Below are positions 32,359 through 40,167 of a stretch of DNA of 47,038 nt, in pieces. Each line of letters begins with the position of its first letter. Position 1 is the first letter of the stretch. The DNA lies in assembly GCF_004348735.1 (NCBI RefSeq), contig NZ_SMKT01000060.1:1-47038 (forward strand), read 5' to 3'. The notes under the pieces were generated by a model, which worked only from the letters and a program-made list of their open reading frames with translations, was not told where the DNA came from and ran no database searches. A program made the position numbers and the translations under genes. Source of the stretch: Actinomadura sp. KC06. GTDB lineage: Bacteria > Actinomycetota > Actinomycetes > Streptosporangiales > Streptosporangiaceae.

Positions 32359-33153
32359 CTACGCCCCGCCTCTTCCCGTGGAAGGACGATGATACCCGGC
32401 GGCGGCCGCCGCGGCGGCGAGCGGGAGATGGGCGGTGACGACGGTCCCGCCGCCGTTCCGGGACATGATCGCGCAGCTCCCGCCGACCTCCGCGGCCCAC
32501 TCCTTCATCGCCGCCATCCCGCGCCGGCTCGGCTGGCCGCCGTTGCGGGACGAGTCGGGCAGGCCGGGGCCGGTGTCGGCCACCATCAGGTGCAGTTCGG
32601 CGTCCCGCGTCAGCCGGACCATCGCGGTGCTCTCGGGCGCGTGCAGCCGGACGTTCGTCAGCGCCTCCTGCGCGATGCGGTACGCCGCGACCTCCACGGC
32701 CGCGGGCAGTTCCAGGTGCTCGCCGTCGAAGCGCACGTCCACCCGTTCGCAGCAGCCCTCGGCGAACGACTCGATGGCCGCGACGAGCCCGAGGTCGTCG
32801 AGGGCGGGCGGGCGCAGGCCGTGCGCCAGGTCGCGGATCTCGCCGACGGCCGACGCCAGCCTGTCCCGGACGTCGGCGAGCAGCGGATCGGCACGTTCCG
32901 GTTCGCAGGCCAGCGTGATCCGGGCCGCGTCCAGCGACATGGCGAGGCTGGCGAGCGTCGGGCCGAGCCCGTCGTGCAGGTCGTGCCGCAGCCGGCGCCG
33001 CTCTTCCTCCCGGCTGGCGAGGATCCGTTCCCGCGATCGCTGCAGGTCGGCGGTGAGGCGGCGGAGGTGGGGGATGGTCGCGGCACGCGCCGCCACGGCC
33101 CCCGCGGTGAACGCGCCGGCCAGCACGGCTGCACGTGCCAGTGCCGTTCGCAT
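32359..33153 (-). CDS. Short sensor histidine kinase, HisKA_3 type
   Basis: This 264-residue kinase has an N-terminal hydrophobic stretch (LARAAVLAGAFTAGAVAARA) but no periplasmic or PAS/GAF sensor domain. The dimerisation domain carries RRRLRHDLHDGLGPTLASLA with phospho-His60. The HATPase_c domain has AYRIAQEALTNVRLHAPEST (N box) and VADTGPGLPDSSRNGGQPSR with GMAAMKEWA (G boxes). ATG 33153 has GGGAGGG upstream. Its stop abuts the response-regulator start. The lack of an input domain suggests sensing through the membrane segment or a partner protein. Confidence 0.9.
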   Translation of the reverse strand: MRTALARAAVLAGAFTAGAVAARAATIPHLRRLTADLQRSRERILASREEERRRLRHDLHDGLGPTLASLAMSLDAARITLACEPERADPLLADVRDRLASAVGEIRDLAHGLRPPALDDLGLVAAIESFAEGCCERVDVRFDGEHLELPAAVEVAAYRIAQEALTNVRLHAPESTAMVRLTRDAELHLMVADTGPGLPDSSRNGGQPSRRGMAAMKEWAAEVGGSCAIMSRNGGGTVVTAHLPLAAAAAAAGYHRPSTGRGGA

Positions 33154-33284
33154 CCCGTCCCTCCCTTCGCCTCTCCGTTTCGGGTGTTCCCCGCAACCCT
33201 TTCCGGCAGGGCGACCCGGTGTCAGGTGACCTGTGTCCCGATCCCGGCGGGAAACGCCGGCCGCGGGCAGCGGCCGCCTACCCA

Positions 33285-33290
33285 TAGAAT
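33285..33290 (+). promoter_or_regulatory. -10 box of valS, probable leaderless transcript
   Basis: TAGAAT ends 8 bp before the GTG start at 33299, so transcription would begin at or within a base or two of the start codon. No ribosome-binding site is present before the GTG. This is the arrangement of a leaderless mRNA, common in actinobacteria. Confidence 0.55.
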
Positions 33291-33298
33291 CGTCAGCC

Positions 33299-35926
33299 GT
33301 GACACAGTCCAGCACTCAGCGCGGCCAGGGGGCCGCCGCAGACGTCGACCTGCCCACCCAGTACCGTCCGGCGGACGTGGAAGGCCGGCTCTACGAGCGG
33401 TGGGTATCGGCGGGGCTGTTCACCGCGGGGCAGGACGGTCCCCCGTTCTCGATCGTGATCCCGCCGCCGAACGTCACCGGCTCGCTGCACATGGGGCACG
33501 CCCTCGACCACTCCATCCAGGACACGCTCGTCCGGCGGCGCCGCATGCAGGGGCACGCGACGGTGTGGGTGCCGGGCATGGACCACGCGGGCATCGCCAC
33601 CCAGAACGTGGTGGAGCGCGAGCTGGCCAAGGAGGGCGTGTCGCGGCACGACCTCGGCCGCGAGGCGTTCGTCGAGCGGGTCTGGCAGTGGAAGGCGGAG
33701 TCGGGCGGGCGGATCCTCGGCCAGATGCGCCGCCTCGGCGACAGCGTCGACTGGACGCGCGAGGCGTTCACCATGGACGACGACCGTGCCCGGGCCGTCC
33801 GGACGATCTTCAAGCGGCTGTTCGACGACGGCCTCATCTACCGCGCCGAGCGCATCATCAACTGGTGCCCGCGCTGCCTGACGGCCCTGTCCGACATCGA
33901 GGTCGAGCACGAGGACGTCGACGGCGAGCTGGTCTCCATCCGGTACGGGGCGGGCGATCCTGCTGGTGACGGTGACAACGCGATCGTCGTCGCGACCACG
34001 CGGGCGGAGACGATGCTCGGCGACACCGCCGTGGCCGTCCATCCCGAGGACGCCCGGTACGCGCACCTGGTCGGGCGGGAGATCGAGCTTCCGCTGACCG
34101 GCCGCCGCATCCCCGTCGTCGCCGACGAGCACGTCGACCCCGAGTTCGGGACGGGCGCCGTGAAGGTGACCCCGGCGCACGACCCCAACGACTTCGAGAT
34201 CGGGCGGCGCCACGCGCTGCCGTCCCTGTCGGTCATGGACGAGCGCGGCGTCGTCACCGCGTCCGGGCCGTTCGAGGGCCTCGACCGGTTCGAGGCGCGC
34301 CCGGCGGTCGTGGCCGCGCTGCGCGAGCAGGGCCGGATCGTCAAGGAGGTCCGCCCCTACCAGCACTCGGTCGGGCACTGCCAGCGGTGCGCCACGGTCG
34401 TCGAGCCGCGCGTGTCGCTGCAGTGGTTCGTGAAGGTCGAGTCGCTGGCGCGGGAGGCGGGCGACGCCGTCCGCGACGGCCGCGTCACGATCCACCCGCC
34501 GGAGATGGCGGCCCGCTACTTCGAGTGGGTCGACAACATGCACGACTGGTGCATCAGCCGGCAGCTGTGGTGGGGCCATCGCATCCCCGTCTGGTACGGG
34601 CCGGACGGCGAGGTCGTCTGCCCGGCCGCGGACGAGGAGCCGCCCTCCGGCTGGACGCAGGACACCGACGTCCTCGACACCTGGTTCTCCTCGGCGCTGT
34701 GGCCGTTCTCGACGCTGGGGTGGCCCGGCCAGACTGAGGACCTGAAGCGCTTCTACCCGACGTCCGTGCTGGTCACCGGGTACGACATCCTGTTCTTCTG
34801 GGTCGCCCGGATGATGATGTTCGGGCTGTACGCGATGGACGGCGTCCAGCCGTTCGACACGATCGCCCTGCACGGGATGGTCCGCGACCAGTTCGGCAAG
34901 AAGATGTCCAAGTCGTTCGGGAACGTCGTCGACCCGCTCGACTGGATCGAGGCGTACGGGGCGGACGCGACCCGGTTCACGCTGCTGCGCGGCGCCAACC
35001 CCGGCGGCGACGTCCCGGTGGCGGAGCAGTGGGCGCAGGGGTCGCGCAACTTCTGCAACAAGCTGTGGAACGCGACGCGGTTCGCGCTCATCAACGGCGC
35101 GCACGTCCGCGGCGAGATGCCCGCCGAGGTCTCCACGGTCGACGCGTGGGTCCTGTCGCGCCTCCAGACGGTCATCGCCGAGGTGGACGCGCACCTGGAG
35201 TCCTACGACTTCGCGAAGGCGTGCGAGACGCTCTACCACTTCGCGTGGGACGAGGTCTGCGACTGGTATGTCGAGCTGGCGAAGGTGCAGCTGGCCGACG
35301 ACAGGGCCGAGGCGACGCGCCGGGTCTTGGGCGAGGTGCTCGACAAGCTGCTGCGGCTGCTGCACCCCGTGATCCCGTTCGTCACCGAGGAGCTGTGGAC
35401 GTCCCTGACAGATGGCGAGACGATCGTCACCGCGCCGTGGCCGTCCGCCGAACCCGGACGCGCCGACCGCGACGCCGAGGCGCTCGTCGAGTCGCTGCAG
35501 CGGCTCGTGACCGAGGTCCGGCGGTTCCGCGCCGACCAGGGCCTCAAGCCGGGCCAGAAGGTCGCGGCGGCGCTGGAGTGGGGCGGCTCGCCGCTGGCGG
35601 CGCACGAGGAGGGCGTCCGCGCGCTGCTGCGCCTCACCGAGCCGGGCGAGGGCTTCGCGGCGACCGCATCCCTGCCCGCCGAGGACGTCACCGTCCGGCT
35701 CGACACCGCGGGCGCCATCGACGTCGCCGCCGAGCGCAAGCGGCTGGAGAAGGACCTCGCGGCCGCCCGCAAGGAGGTGGAGCAGGTCGGCCGGAAGCTC
35801 GGCAACGAGGCGTTCATGGCCAAGGCGCCCGAGGCCGTCGTCGCCAAGAACCGGGACCGGCTCGCCCAGGCCGAGGCGGACATCAGGCGGCTGGAGTCGC
35901 AGCTGACCGCGCTGCCCGCGGTCTGA
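33299..35926 (+). CDS. valS: Valyl-tRNA synthetase
   Basis: This 875-residue class I synthetase attaches valine to tRNA-Val. The HIGH motif appears as HMGHALDH in PPPNVTGSLHMGHALDHSIQ, and KMSKS as KKMSKSFGNVVDPLDWIEAY. The CP1 editing domain lies in the middle (ATTRAETMLGDTAVAVHPED). The anticodon-binding helices and a C-terminal coiled coil (VAAERKRLEKDLAAARKEVE) end the protein. It is full length. GTG 33299 was chosen because of its TAGAAT -10 box; the open frame extends further upstream without conservation. In actinobacteria valS usually precedes folC; here two extra genes intervene. Confidence 0.97.
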   Translation: MTQSSTQRGQGAAADVDLPTQYRPADVEGRLYERWVSAGLFTAGQDGPPFSIVIPPPNVTGSLHMGHALDHSIQDTLVRRRRMQGHATVWVPGMDHAGIATQNVVERELAKEGVSRHDLGREAFVERVWQWKAESGGRILGQMRRLGDSVDWTREAFTMDDDRARAVRTIFKRLFDDGLIYRAERIINWCPRCLTALSDIEVEHEDVDGELVSIRYGAGDPAGDGDNAIVVATTRAETMLGDTAVAVHPEDARYAHLVGREIELPLTGRRIPVVADEHVDPEFGTGAVKVTPAHDPNDFEIGRRHALPSLSVMDERGVVTASGPFEGLDRFEARPAVVAALREQGRIVKEVRPYQHSVGHCQRCATVVEPRVSLQWFVKVESLAREAGDAVRDGRVTIHPPEMAARYFEWVDNMHDWCISRQLWWGHRIPVWYGPDGEVVCPAADEEPPSGWTQDTDVLDTWFSSALWPFSTLGWPGQTEDLKRFYPTSVLVTGYDILFFWVARMMMFGLYAMDGVQPFDTIALHGMVRDQFGKKMSKSFGNVVDPLDWIEAYGADATRFTLLRGANPGGDVPVAEQWAQGSRNFCNKLWNATRFALINGAHVRGEMPAEVSTVDAWVLSRLQTVIAEVDAHLESYDFAKACETLYHFAWDEVCDWYVELAKVQLADDRAEATRRVLGEVLDKLLRLLHPVIPFVTEELWTSLTDGETIVTAPWPSAEPGRADRDAEALVESLQRLVTEVRRFRADQGLKPGQKVAAALEWGGSPLAAHEEGVRALLRLTEPGEGFAATASLPAEDVTVRLDTAGAIDVAAERKRLEKDLAAARKEVEQVGRKLGNEAFMAKAPEAVVAKNRDRLAQAEADIRRLESQLTALPAV

Positions 35927-35953
35927 CACGGCAGCGGAACCATCGGGAGTGCA

Positions 35954-36931
35954 ATGGCCGAATCACCCCCTCGGTCCGAGATGCCGGACTCCTCGTCCGG
36001 CGATGACCTGGACGCGCCGCAGGCCGTCGAGGACGGCGACCCTCCGGAGGACGCCGCGGCGGCTCCGTGGGGCGACTCGCGTCCGTGGTGGTCAGCCGAC
36101 TCCGGCGACGGGACGGGCCCGCACGCGGCCTTCCCGGACGGGACCGGCCCGCAGATCGTGATCCGGGACGCGTCGGGCGGGCACCCGATCGTCCCGGACG
36201 GCACGGGCCCGCTGCCCGTGGTCCCCGGCCCGCCGGTGGGGCCTTTCCCACCCCTCCCGCCGCTGCCCGGCGCACCGCTCCCCGGAACCGCGCGGAGGCG
36301 GTTTCCGAGGTTCCTGCTCGTCGCGGGCGCCGCCGTTGTCGGGACGGTCGTGCTCATGGCGGGCGTGCTCGCGTTCCGGACGGGCGTCGTCGACGACGGC
36401 GGCGGCGTCGATGGCGGGAAGAAGGCCCCTGGCGGGAAGGACGCCCGCGCCGCCGGGGTCCCGGCGTCCGAGAAGGTGATCAGCGCGGGCGCGACCGCGG
36501 GCGGCATGCGCATGGACGGCCTGACCTCCCCCCAGGCGAGCGCGGCGTACCCGTTCGTCGCCAGGGCGATCGAGGCGGCCGGGGTCCCGGTCGCCGAGCG
36601 CGGCAAGGCCGTGTACAGCGAGGAGCCCGTCCGGCCGATCAACGTCCTGTTCGTCGGCGGGACGGGCCAAGTCGGCGACCCCGCGGAGTTTCTGCAGAAG
36701 GCGCAGCCCACGACGTTCATAGCCGGGCAGCCCGCCGACCCCGGTGAGAAGGGCGGGAAGGCCCTCTGCGGAACGTTCGCCGTCCTCGCCGATACGCACA
36801 CCTACTGCGCGTGGGCGACCGCTGACTCCTACGGCGTCGTCGCGTCCAACCGTCCGTCGCTGAACCCGCGGTTCACGCTGATGGCCGAGATCATGCAGCG
36901 GATCAGGAAGGACGTCGAGAGGCCGCGGTGA
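35954..36931 (+). CDS. Proline-rich single-pass membrane protein, unknown function
   Basis: This 325-residue protein has a long acidic, proline-rich N-terminus (about 1-113) with the motif DGTGP three times (GDGTGPHAAFPDGTGPQ and VPDGTGPLPVV). One transmembrane helix follows (about 120-143; FLLVAGAAVVGTVVLMAGVL). A Gly/Lys-rich linker leads to a compact C-terminal domain (about 175-325), probably outside the cell. That domain includes INVLFVGGTGQVGDPAEFLQ and CGTFAVLADTHTYCAWATAD with a cysteine pair that may form a disulfide. I recognise no named family. It follows valS by 27 bp in the same direction and converges on the FolC-like gene, overlapping its 3' end by 29 bp. Confidence 0.78.
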   Translation: MAESPPRSEMPDSSSGDDLDAPQAVEDGDPPEDAAAAPWGDSRPWWSADSGDGTGPHAAFPDGTGPQIVIRDASGGHPIVPDGTGPLPVVPGPPVGPFPPLPPLPGAPLPGTARRRFPRFLLVAGAAVVGTVVLMAGVLAFRTGVVDDGGGVDGGKKAPGGKDARAAGVPASEKVISAGATAGGMRMDGLTSPQASAAYPFVARAIEAAGVPVAERGKAVYSEEPVRPINVLFVGGTGQVGDPAEFLQKAQPTTFIAGQPADPGEKGGKALCGTFAVLADTHTYCAWATADSYGVVASNRPSLNPRFTLMAEIMQRIRKDVERPR

Positions 36932-38213
36932 CGAAGAGCCGCTCGGTGTCGGCGCCGACCGCGTCCAGGACGAGCCCGGTGAAGTAGACGGTCCCGAGGA
37001 CGACGACGCGGCGCCCGAGCGCGGCGAGGGACGCGGGCGTGACGGCGTCCGAGCCGACGACGTCCCAGCCGGACGGCAGCGGACGCGTGAAGCGCAGATG
37101 CGGTAGCGGCAGCCGGACGAACGTCACCGGCAGCCCGTCCAGCGCGGCGACGGCGCCGTCCAGGTCCTTGTGGTCGGGGAGGCAGACGACGACGCGGTCG
37201 ATCGCGCCCCAGACGCGCCGCGCGGCGGTGAGGGCGGCGGCGATTCCCGTCCCGTCGACGGCGGAGTCGACGAGCAGCCGTGTCGCCGATCCCGGTTCGT
37301 CGAGCGGAGCTCGTCCGTTGAATGGCGGTGGGTGGGGGCTGGAGGACGGTTCGTCGAGTGGAGCTCGTCCGTTGAATGGCGGTGGGTGGGGGCTGGAGGA
37401 CGGTACGTCGTGCCAGGACAGCCGTCCCGGCAGGACGACGGACGCCAGCACATCGCAAAGCGTCCCGTCCGGCGGCTCGGTGACGCCCGGCAGGCGGCGG
37501 GCCGCGACGACGCCGAGTTCGGCGCTCCCGCGCACCAGCCCGCCGGGCAGCAAGTCCTCCGCGAGCCCGCTGCCGCCCGCCTCCACCCGCTCCACATCTC
37601 CGAGCACCCCGGTGACCTCGGCCGACTGCGGCGCGGACAGCACGGCCGTCGTAGGCCCGGCCACGCCGAGCTTCTCTTCCGCGATCTCCGCCGGGGTGTC
37701 CCCGAGCACCCCGGCGTGCTCCCGGAAGATCGGCGTGATCGCCACGACGGCGGGCGGGAAGAGGGAGATCTCGTCCGACCGTCCGCCCATGCCCGCCTCC
37801 AGGACGATCGCATCCGCGCCCACATTCCGCGCGTGCACGACGCCCGCGATGGTGAACAGCCCGGACGGCGACAGATAGCCCCCCGCAGGCGGCGGTAGAG
37901 CACCAAGGGCCTCGTCCAGAACGCTCCCCAGGAAGGCCAACTCCTCCTCCGAGACCGCGCGCCCGTCCACCCTTATCCTTTCGCGATTGCTGCGAAGCTC
38001 AGGACTCGTGACCGTGCACACCCGCAGACCGGAGGCCGCCAGATAGGCGGACGCGTAGGTGGCCGCCGTTCCCTTCCCCTTGGACCCCACGACGGTCAGG
38101 ACGGGCACGTCCGGGGAGAGGACGTCCAGCACGGTCGCCAGCGCGCGCGCCCGCCCGATATCGCGGGTCTCGCCGGGCGCCCGCCGCTCCCATTCCCGGA
38201 AGAACGCGTCCAT
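36903..38213 (-). CDS. FolC/Mur-ligase-like paralogue with duplicated peptide insert
   Basis: This 436-residue member of the folylpolyglutamate synthase/Mur ligase superfamily has an ATP-binding loop that reads VVGSKGKGTAATYAS, the counterpart of GTNGKTS. VLEAGMGGRSDE and TPIFREHAGVLGDTPAEIAE plus EEKLG match the central domain of true FolC. The C-terminal domain motif DAAHNP is replaced by DSAVDG, so the usual histidine is lost. Between LSWHDV and RLLVDSA an 18-residue unit (PSSSPHPPPFNGRAPLDE) occurs twice; the same strands in FolC are joined by only a short loop. ATG 38213 has GGAG upstream. It is divergent from folC at 38270. It may be a specialised or inactive ligase. Confidence 0.82.
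   Translation of the reverse strand: MDAFFREWERRAPGETRDIGRARALATVLDVLSPDVPVLTVVGSKGKGTAATYASAYLAASGLRVCTVTSPELRSNRERIRVDGRAVSEEELAFLGSVLDEALGALPPPAGGYLSPSGLFTIAGVVHARNVGADAIVLEAGMGGRSDEISLFPPAVVAITPIFREHAGVLGDTPAEIAEEKLGVAGPTTAVLSAPQSAEVTGVLGDVERVEAGGSGLAEDLLPGGLVRGSAELGVVAARRLPGVTEPPDGTLCDVLASVVLPGRLSWHDVPSSSPHPPPFNGRAPLDEPSSSPHPPPFNGRAPLDEPGSATRLLVDSAVDGTGIAAALTAARRVWGAIDRVVVCLPDHKDLDGAVAALDGLPVTFVRLPLPHLRFTRPLPSGWDVVGSDAVTPASLAALGRRVVVLGTVYFTGLVLDAVGADTERLFVTAASRRPS
37294..37401. repeat. Two 54-bp tandem repeats inside the FolC-like gene
   Basis: Unit 1 is 37294-37347 and unit 2 is 37348-37401, with one mismatch (CGAGCGG versus CGAGTGG). Another GGT(A)CGTCG start follows at 37402. Each unit encodes 18 residues in frame. 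The high identity indicates a recent duplication. The unit's core (GAGCTCGTCCGTTGAATGGC) resembles an inserted genomic repeat more than native coding sequence. Confidence 0.9.
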
Positions 38214-38255
38214 GACTCCAGTGTGGGTCCGTCCGGAACCCGGGGGACCGCCGAG

Positions 38256-38261
38256 TAGGCT
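38256..38261 (+). promoter_or_regulatory. -10 box of folC, probable leaderless transcript
   Basis: TAGGCT ends 8 bp before the GTG at 38270, the same spacing as at valS. No ribosome-binding site lies between. It implies a leaderless folC mRNA. The divergent FolC-like gene starts at 38213, so promoters overlap. Confidence 0.5.
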
Positions 38262-38269
38262 CTGAGATC

Positions 38270-39691
38270 GTGAATCAGGTATCCGAGCCGTCCGACTACC
38301 GGCGCGCAGTCGGCGCGATCATGGCCCGCGGGGTCGAGTGGGAGATCGATCCCACGCTCGACCGCGTCCGCGACCTGGTCGACGTCCTGGGGGAGCCCCA
38401 CCGCGCCTACCCGGTGATCCACATCGCGGGGACGAACGGCAAGACCAGCACCGCCCGGCTCATCGAGGCGCTGCTGCGCGAGCGCGGCCTGCGCACGGGC
38501 CTGTTCACCAGCCCGGAGCTGACCTCCCTGCGGGAGCGGATCGCGATCGACGGCGAGCCGGTCAGCGAGGAGCAGTTCGTCGCCGCGTACGAGGAGGTGC
38601 TCCCGTTCGCGCAGCTGGTCGACGGCAAGCACACGGCGCGCCTCTCGTTCTTCGAGGTCCTGACCGCGATGGCGTTCGCGGCGTTCGCGGACGCGCCGGT
38701 CGACGTGGCCGTGGTCGAGGCCGGCATGGGCGGCGCCTGGGACGCGACGAACGTGGCCGACGGCGTCGTCGCCGTCGTCACCCCGATCGGGCTCGACCAC
38801 ACCCGCTACCTGGGCGACACCATCGAGGAGATCGCCGGGGAGAAGGCGGGGATCATCAAGCCGGAGTCGGTGGCCGTGCTGGCGCAGCAGCCGGTCGAGG
38901 CGGCCGAGGTGCTGCTGCGGCGGGTCGTGGAGGTCGGCGCGGCGGCGGCGCGCGAGGGCGTCGAGTACGGCGTGCTCAGCCGGGACGTCGCCTTCGGCGG
39001 CCAGCAGGTGGGCCTCCAGGGCCTGCACGGCCGCTATGACGAGATCTTCCTGCCGCTGTTCGGCGAGCATCAGGCGAGCAACGCCGCGACGGCCCTGGCC
39101 GCCGTGGAGGCGTTCGCCAGCGGCGCGCCGACCAGGGGAGAGACCAATCTGGAGGCCGCCACCCGCGTCGCGCCCGGCGAGGCGTACCTCGGCGGGAACG
39201 AGGGCCAGCTCGACCCGGCGCTGGTGCGCAGCGGCTTCGCCAAGTCCGCCTCGCCCGGGCGCCTGGAGGTCGCGCGGACCGGCCCGACCGTCCTGCTGGA
39301 CGCGGCGCACAACCCGCCCGGGATGGCCGCGACCGTCGCCACGGTCACCGAGTCGTTCGGCTTCACCCGGCTCGCCGGGGTCCTCGCGATCGCCGCGGAC
39401 AAGGACGTCGCCGGCGTCCTCGACCAGCTCGAACCCGTCGTCGCCGAGCTGGTCGTGACGCGGAACTCCTCGCCGCGCTCGATGCCGCCCGAGGAGCTGG
39501 CCGAGCTCGCCGGGAGCATCTTCGGCCCGGAGCGCGTCCATCTCGAGGACCGCCTGGACGACGCGATCGACCGGGCGATCGGCCTCGCCGAGGAGACCGG
39601 CGAGTACCGGGGCGCCGGGGTCCTGATCACCGGCTCGGTGGTCACGGCCGGCGACGCCCGGACATTGCTGCGCGTCGGGGAAGGCCGGTGA
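38270..39691 (+). CDS. folC: Folylpolyglutamate synthase / dihydrofolate synthase
   Basis: This 473-residue bifunctional FolC adds glutamate to dihydropteroate and to folates. The P-loop is HIAGTNGKTSTARLIEALLR. The central domain is VVEAGMGGAWDATNVADGVV, then TPIGLDHTRYLGDTIEEIAG with EKAGIIKP carrying the lysine that is carbamylated in homologues. The C-terminal domain has VLLDAAHNPPGMAATV and a complete end. It is full length, in contrast to the paralogue on the other strand. GTG 38270 is supported by the -10 box 8 bp upstream. It overlaps the DUF4233 gene by four bases, which indicates coupling. Confidence 0.96.
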   Translation: MNQVSEPSDYRRAVGAIMARGVEWEIDPTLDRVRDLVDVLGEPHRAYPVIHIAGTNGKTSTARLIEALLRERGLRTGLFTSPELTSLRERIAIDGEPVSEEQFVAAYEEVLPFAQLVDGKHTARLSFFEVLTAMAFAAFADAPVDVAVVEAGMGGAWDATNVADGVVAVVTPIGLDHTRYLGDTIEEIAGEKAGIIKPESVAVLAQQPVEAAEVLLRRVVEVGAAAAREGVEYGVLSRDVAFGGQQVGLQGLHGRYDEIFLPLFGEHQASNAATALAAVEAFASGAPTRGETNLEAATRVAPGEAYLGGNEGQLDPALVRSGFAKSASPGRLEVARTGPTVLLDAAHNPPGMAATVATVTESFGFTRLAGVLAIAADKDVAGVLDQLEPVVAELVVTRNSSPRSMPPEELAELAGSIFGPERVHLEDRLDDAIDRAIGLAEETGEYRGAGVLITGSVVTAGDARTLLRVGEGR

Positions 39692-40041
39692 CGGGGATGA
39701 GCGCCGGTACCGCGCCGAATCCGGTCCGGAGGCTGTTCGCGACCGTCCTGGCCTGCGAGGCCATCGTGATCGCGCTCGCGATCCCGGTGGCGGTGGCCGT
39801 GCTGGACGTGGACGGCGCGACCGCGGGCGCGGTGTGCGGGGGCCTCGCCGTCGCGTGCCTGCTGATGGCGGGCCTGCTCCGGTTCCCGTGGGCGGTCGCG
39901 GCGGGCAGCGTGCTGCAGGTGCTGATCATCGCGACCGGGTTCATGGTGCCGGCCATGTTCTTCCTCGGCGCCGTGTTCGGGGCGCTTTGGGCGACGGCCG
40001 TTTGGATGGGACGCAAGGCGGAGCGCGCCCGGCCGCGCTAA
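39688..40041 (+). CDS. DUF4233 membrane protein
   Basis: This 117-residue protein has three to four hydrophobic segments (FATVLACEAIVIALAIPVAV, AGAVCGGLAVACLLMAGLLR, VLQVLIIATGFMVPAMFFLG). It matches the DUF4233 family, which lies next to folC in most actinobacteria. Its GTG start overlaps the folC stop in GTGA, so it is translated with FolC. Function is not known. The positional conservation suggests a link to folate or envelope metabolism. Confidence 0.88.
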   Translation: MTGMSAGTAPNPVRRLFATVLACEAIVIALAIPVAVAVLDVDGATAGAVCGGLAVACLLMAGLLRFPWAVAAGSVLQVLIIATGFMVPAMFFLGAVFGALWATAVWMGRKAERARPR

Positions 40042-40167
40042 ATTCGCGAGGGACGCATTCATTCATCTGCCGATTCCGTGCAATTCCAATCCTTTCCCTG
40101 ATTCCGACATATTTCTCATTTGGGAAATGCGTGAGCGGCGGATGACGATCCTGCGAAGGAGCAGGCC

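Noticed and set aside
33293..35929. 878-codon minus-strand frame opposite valS
   Set aside because: It is a shadow frame of a full-length synthetase gene.
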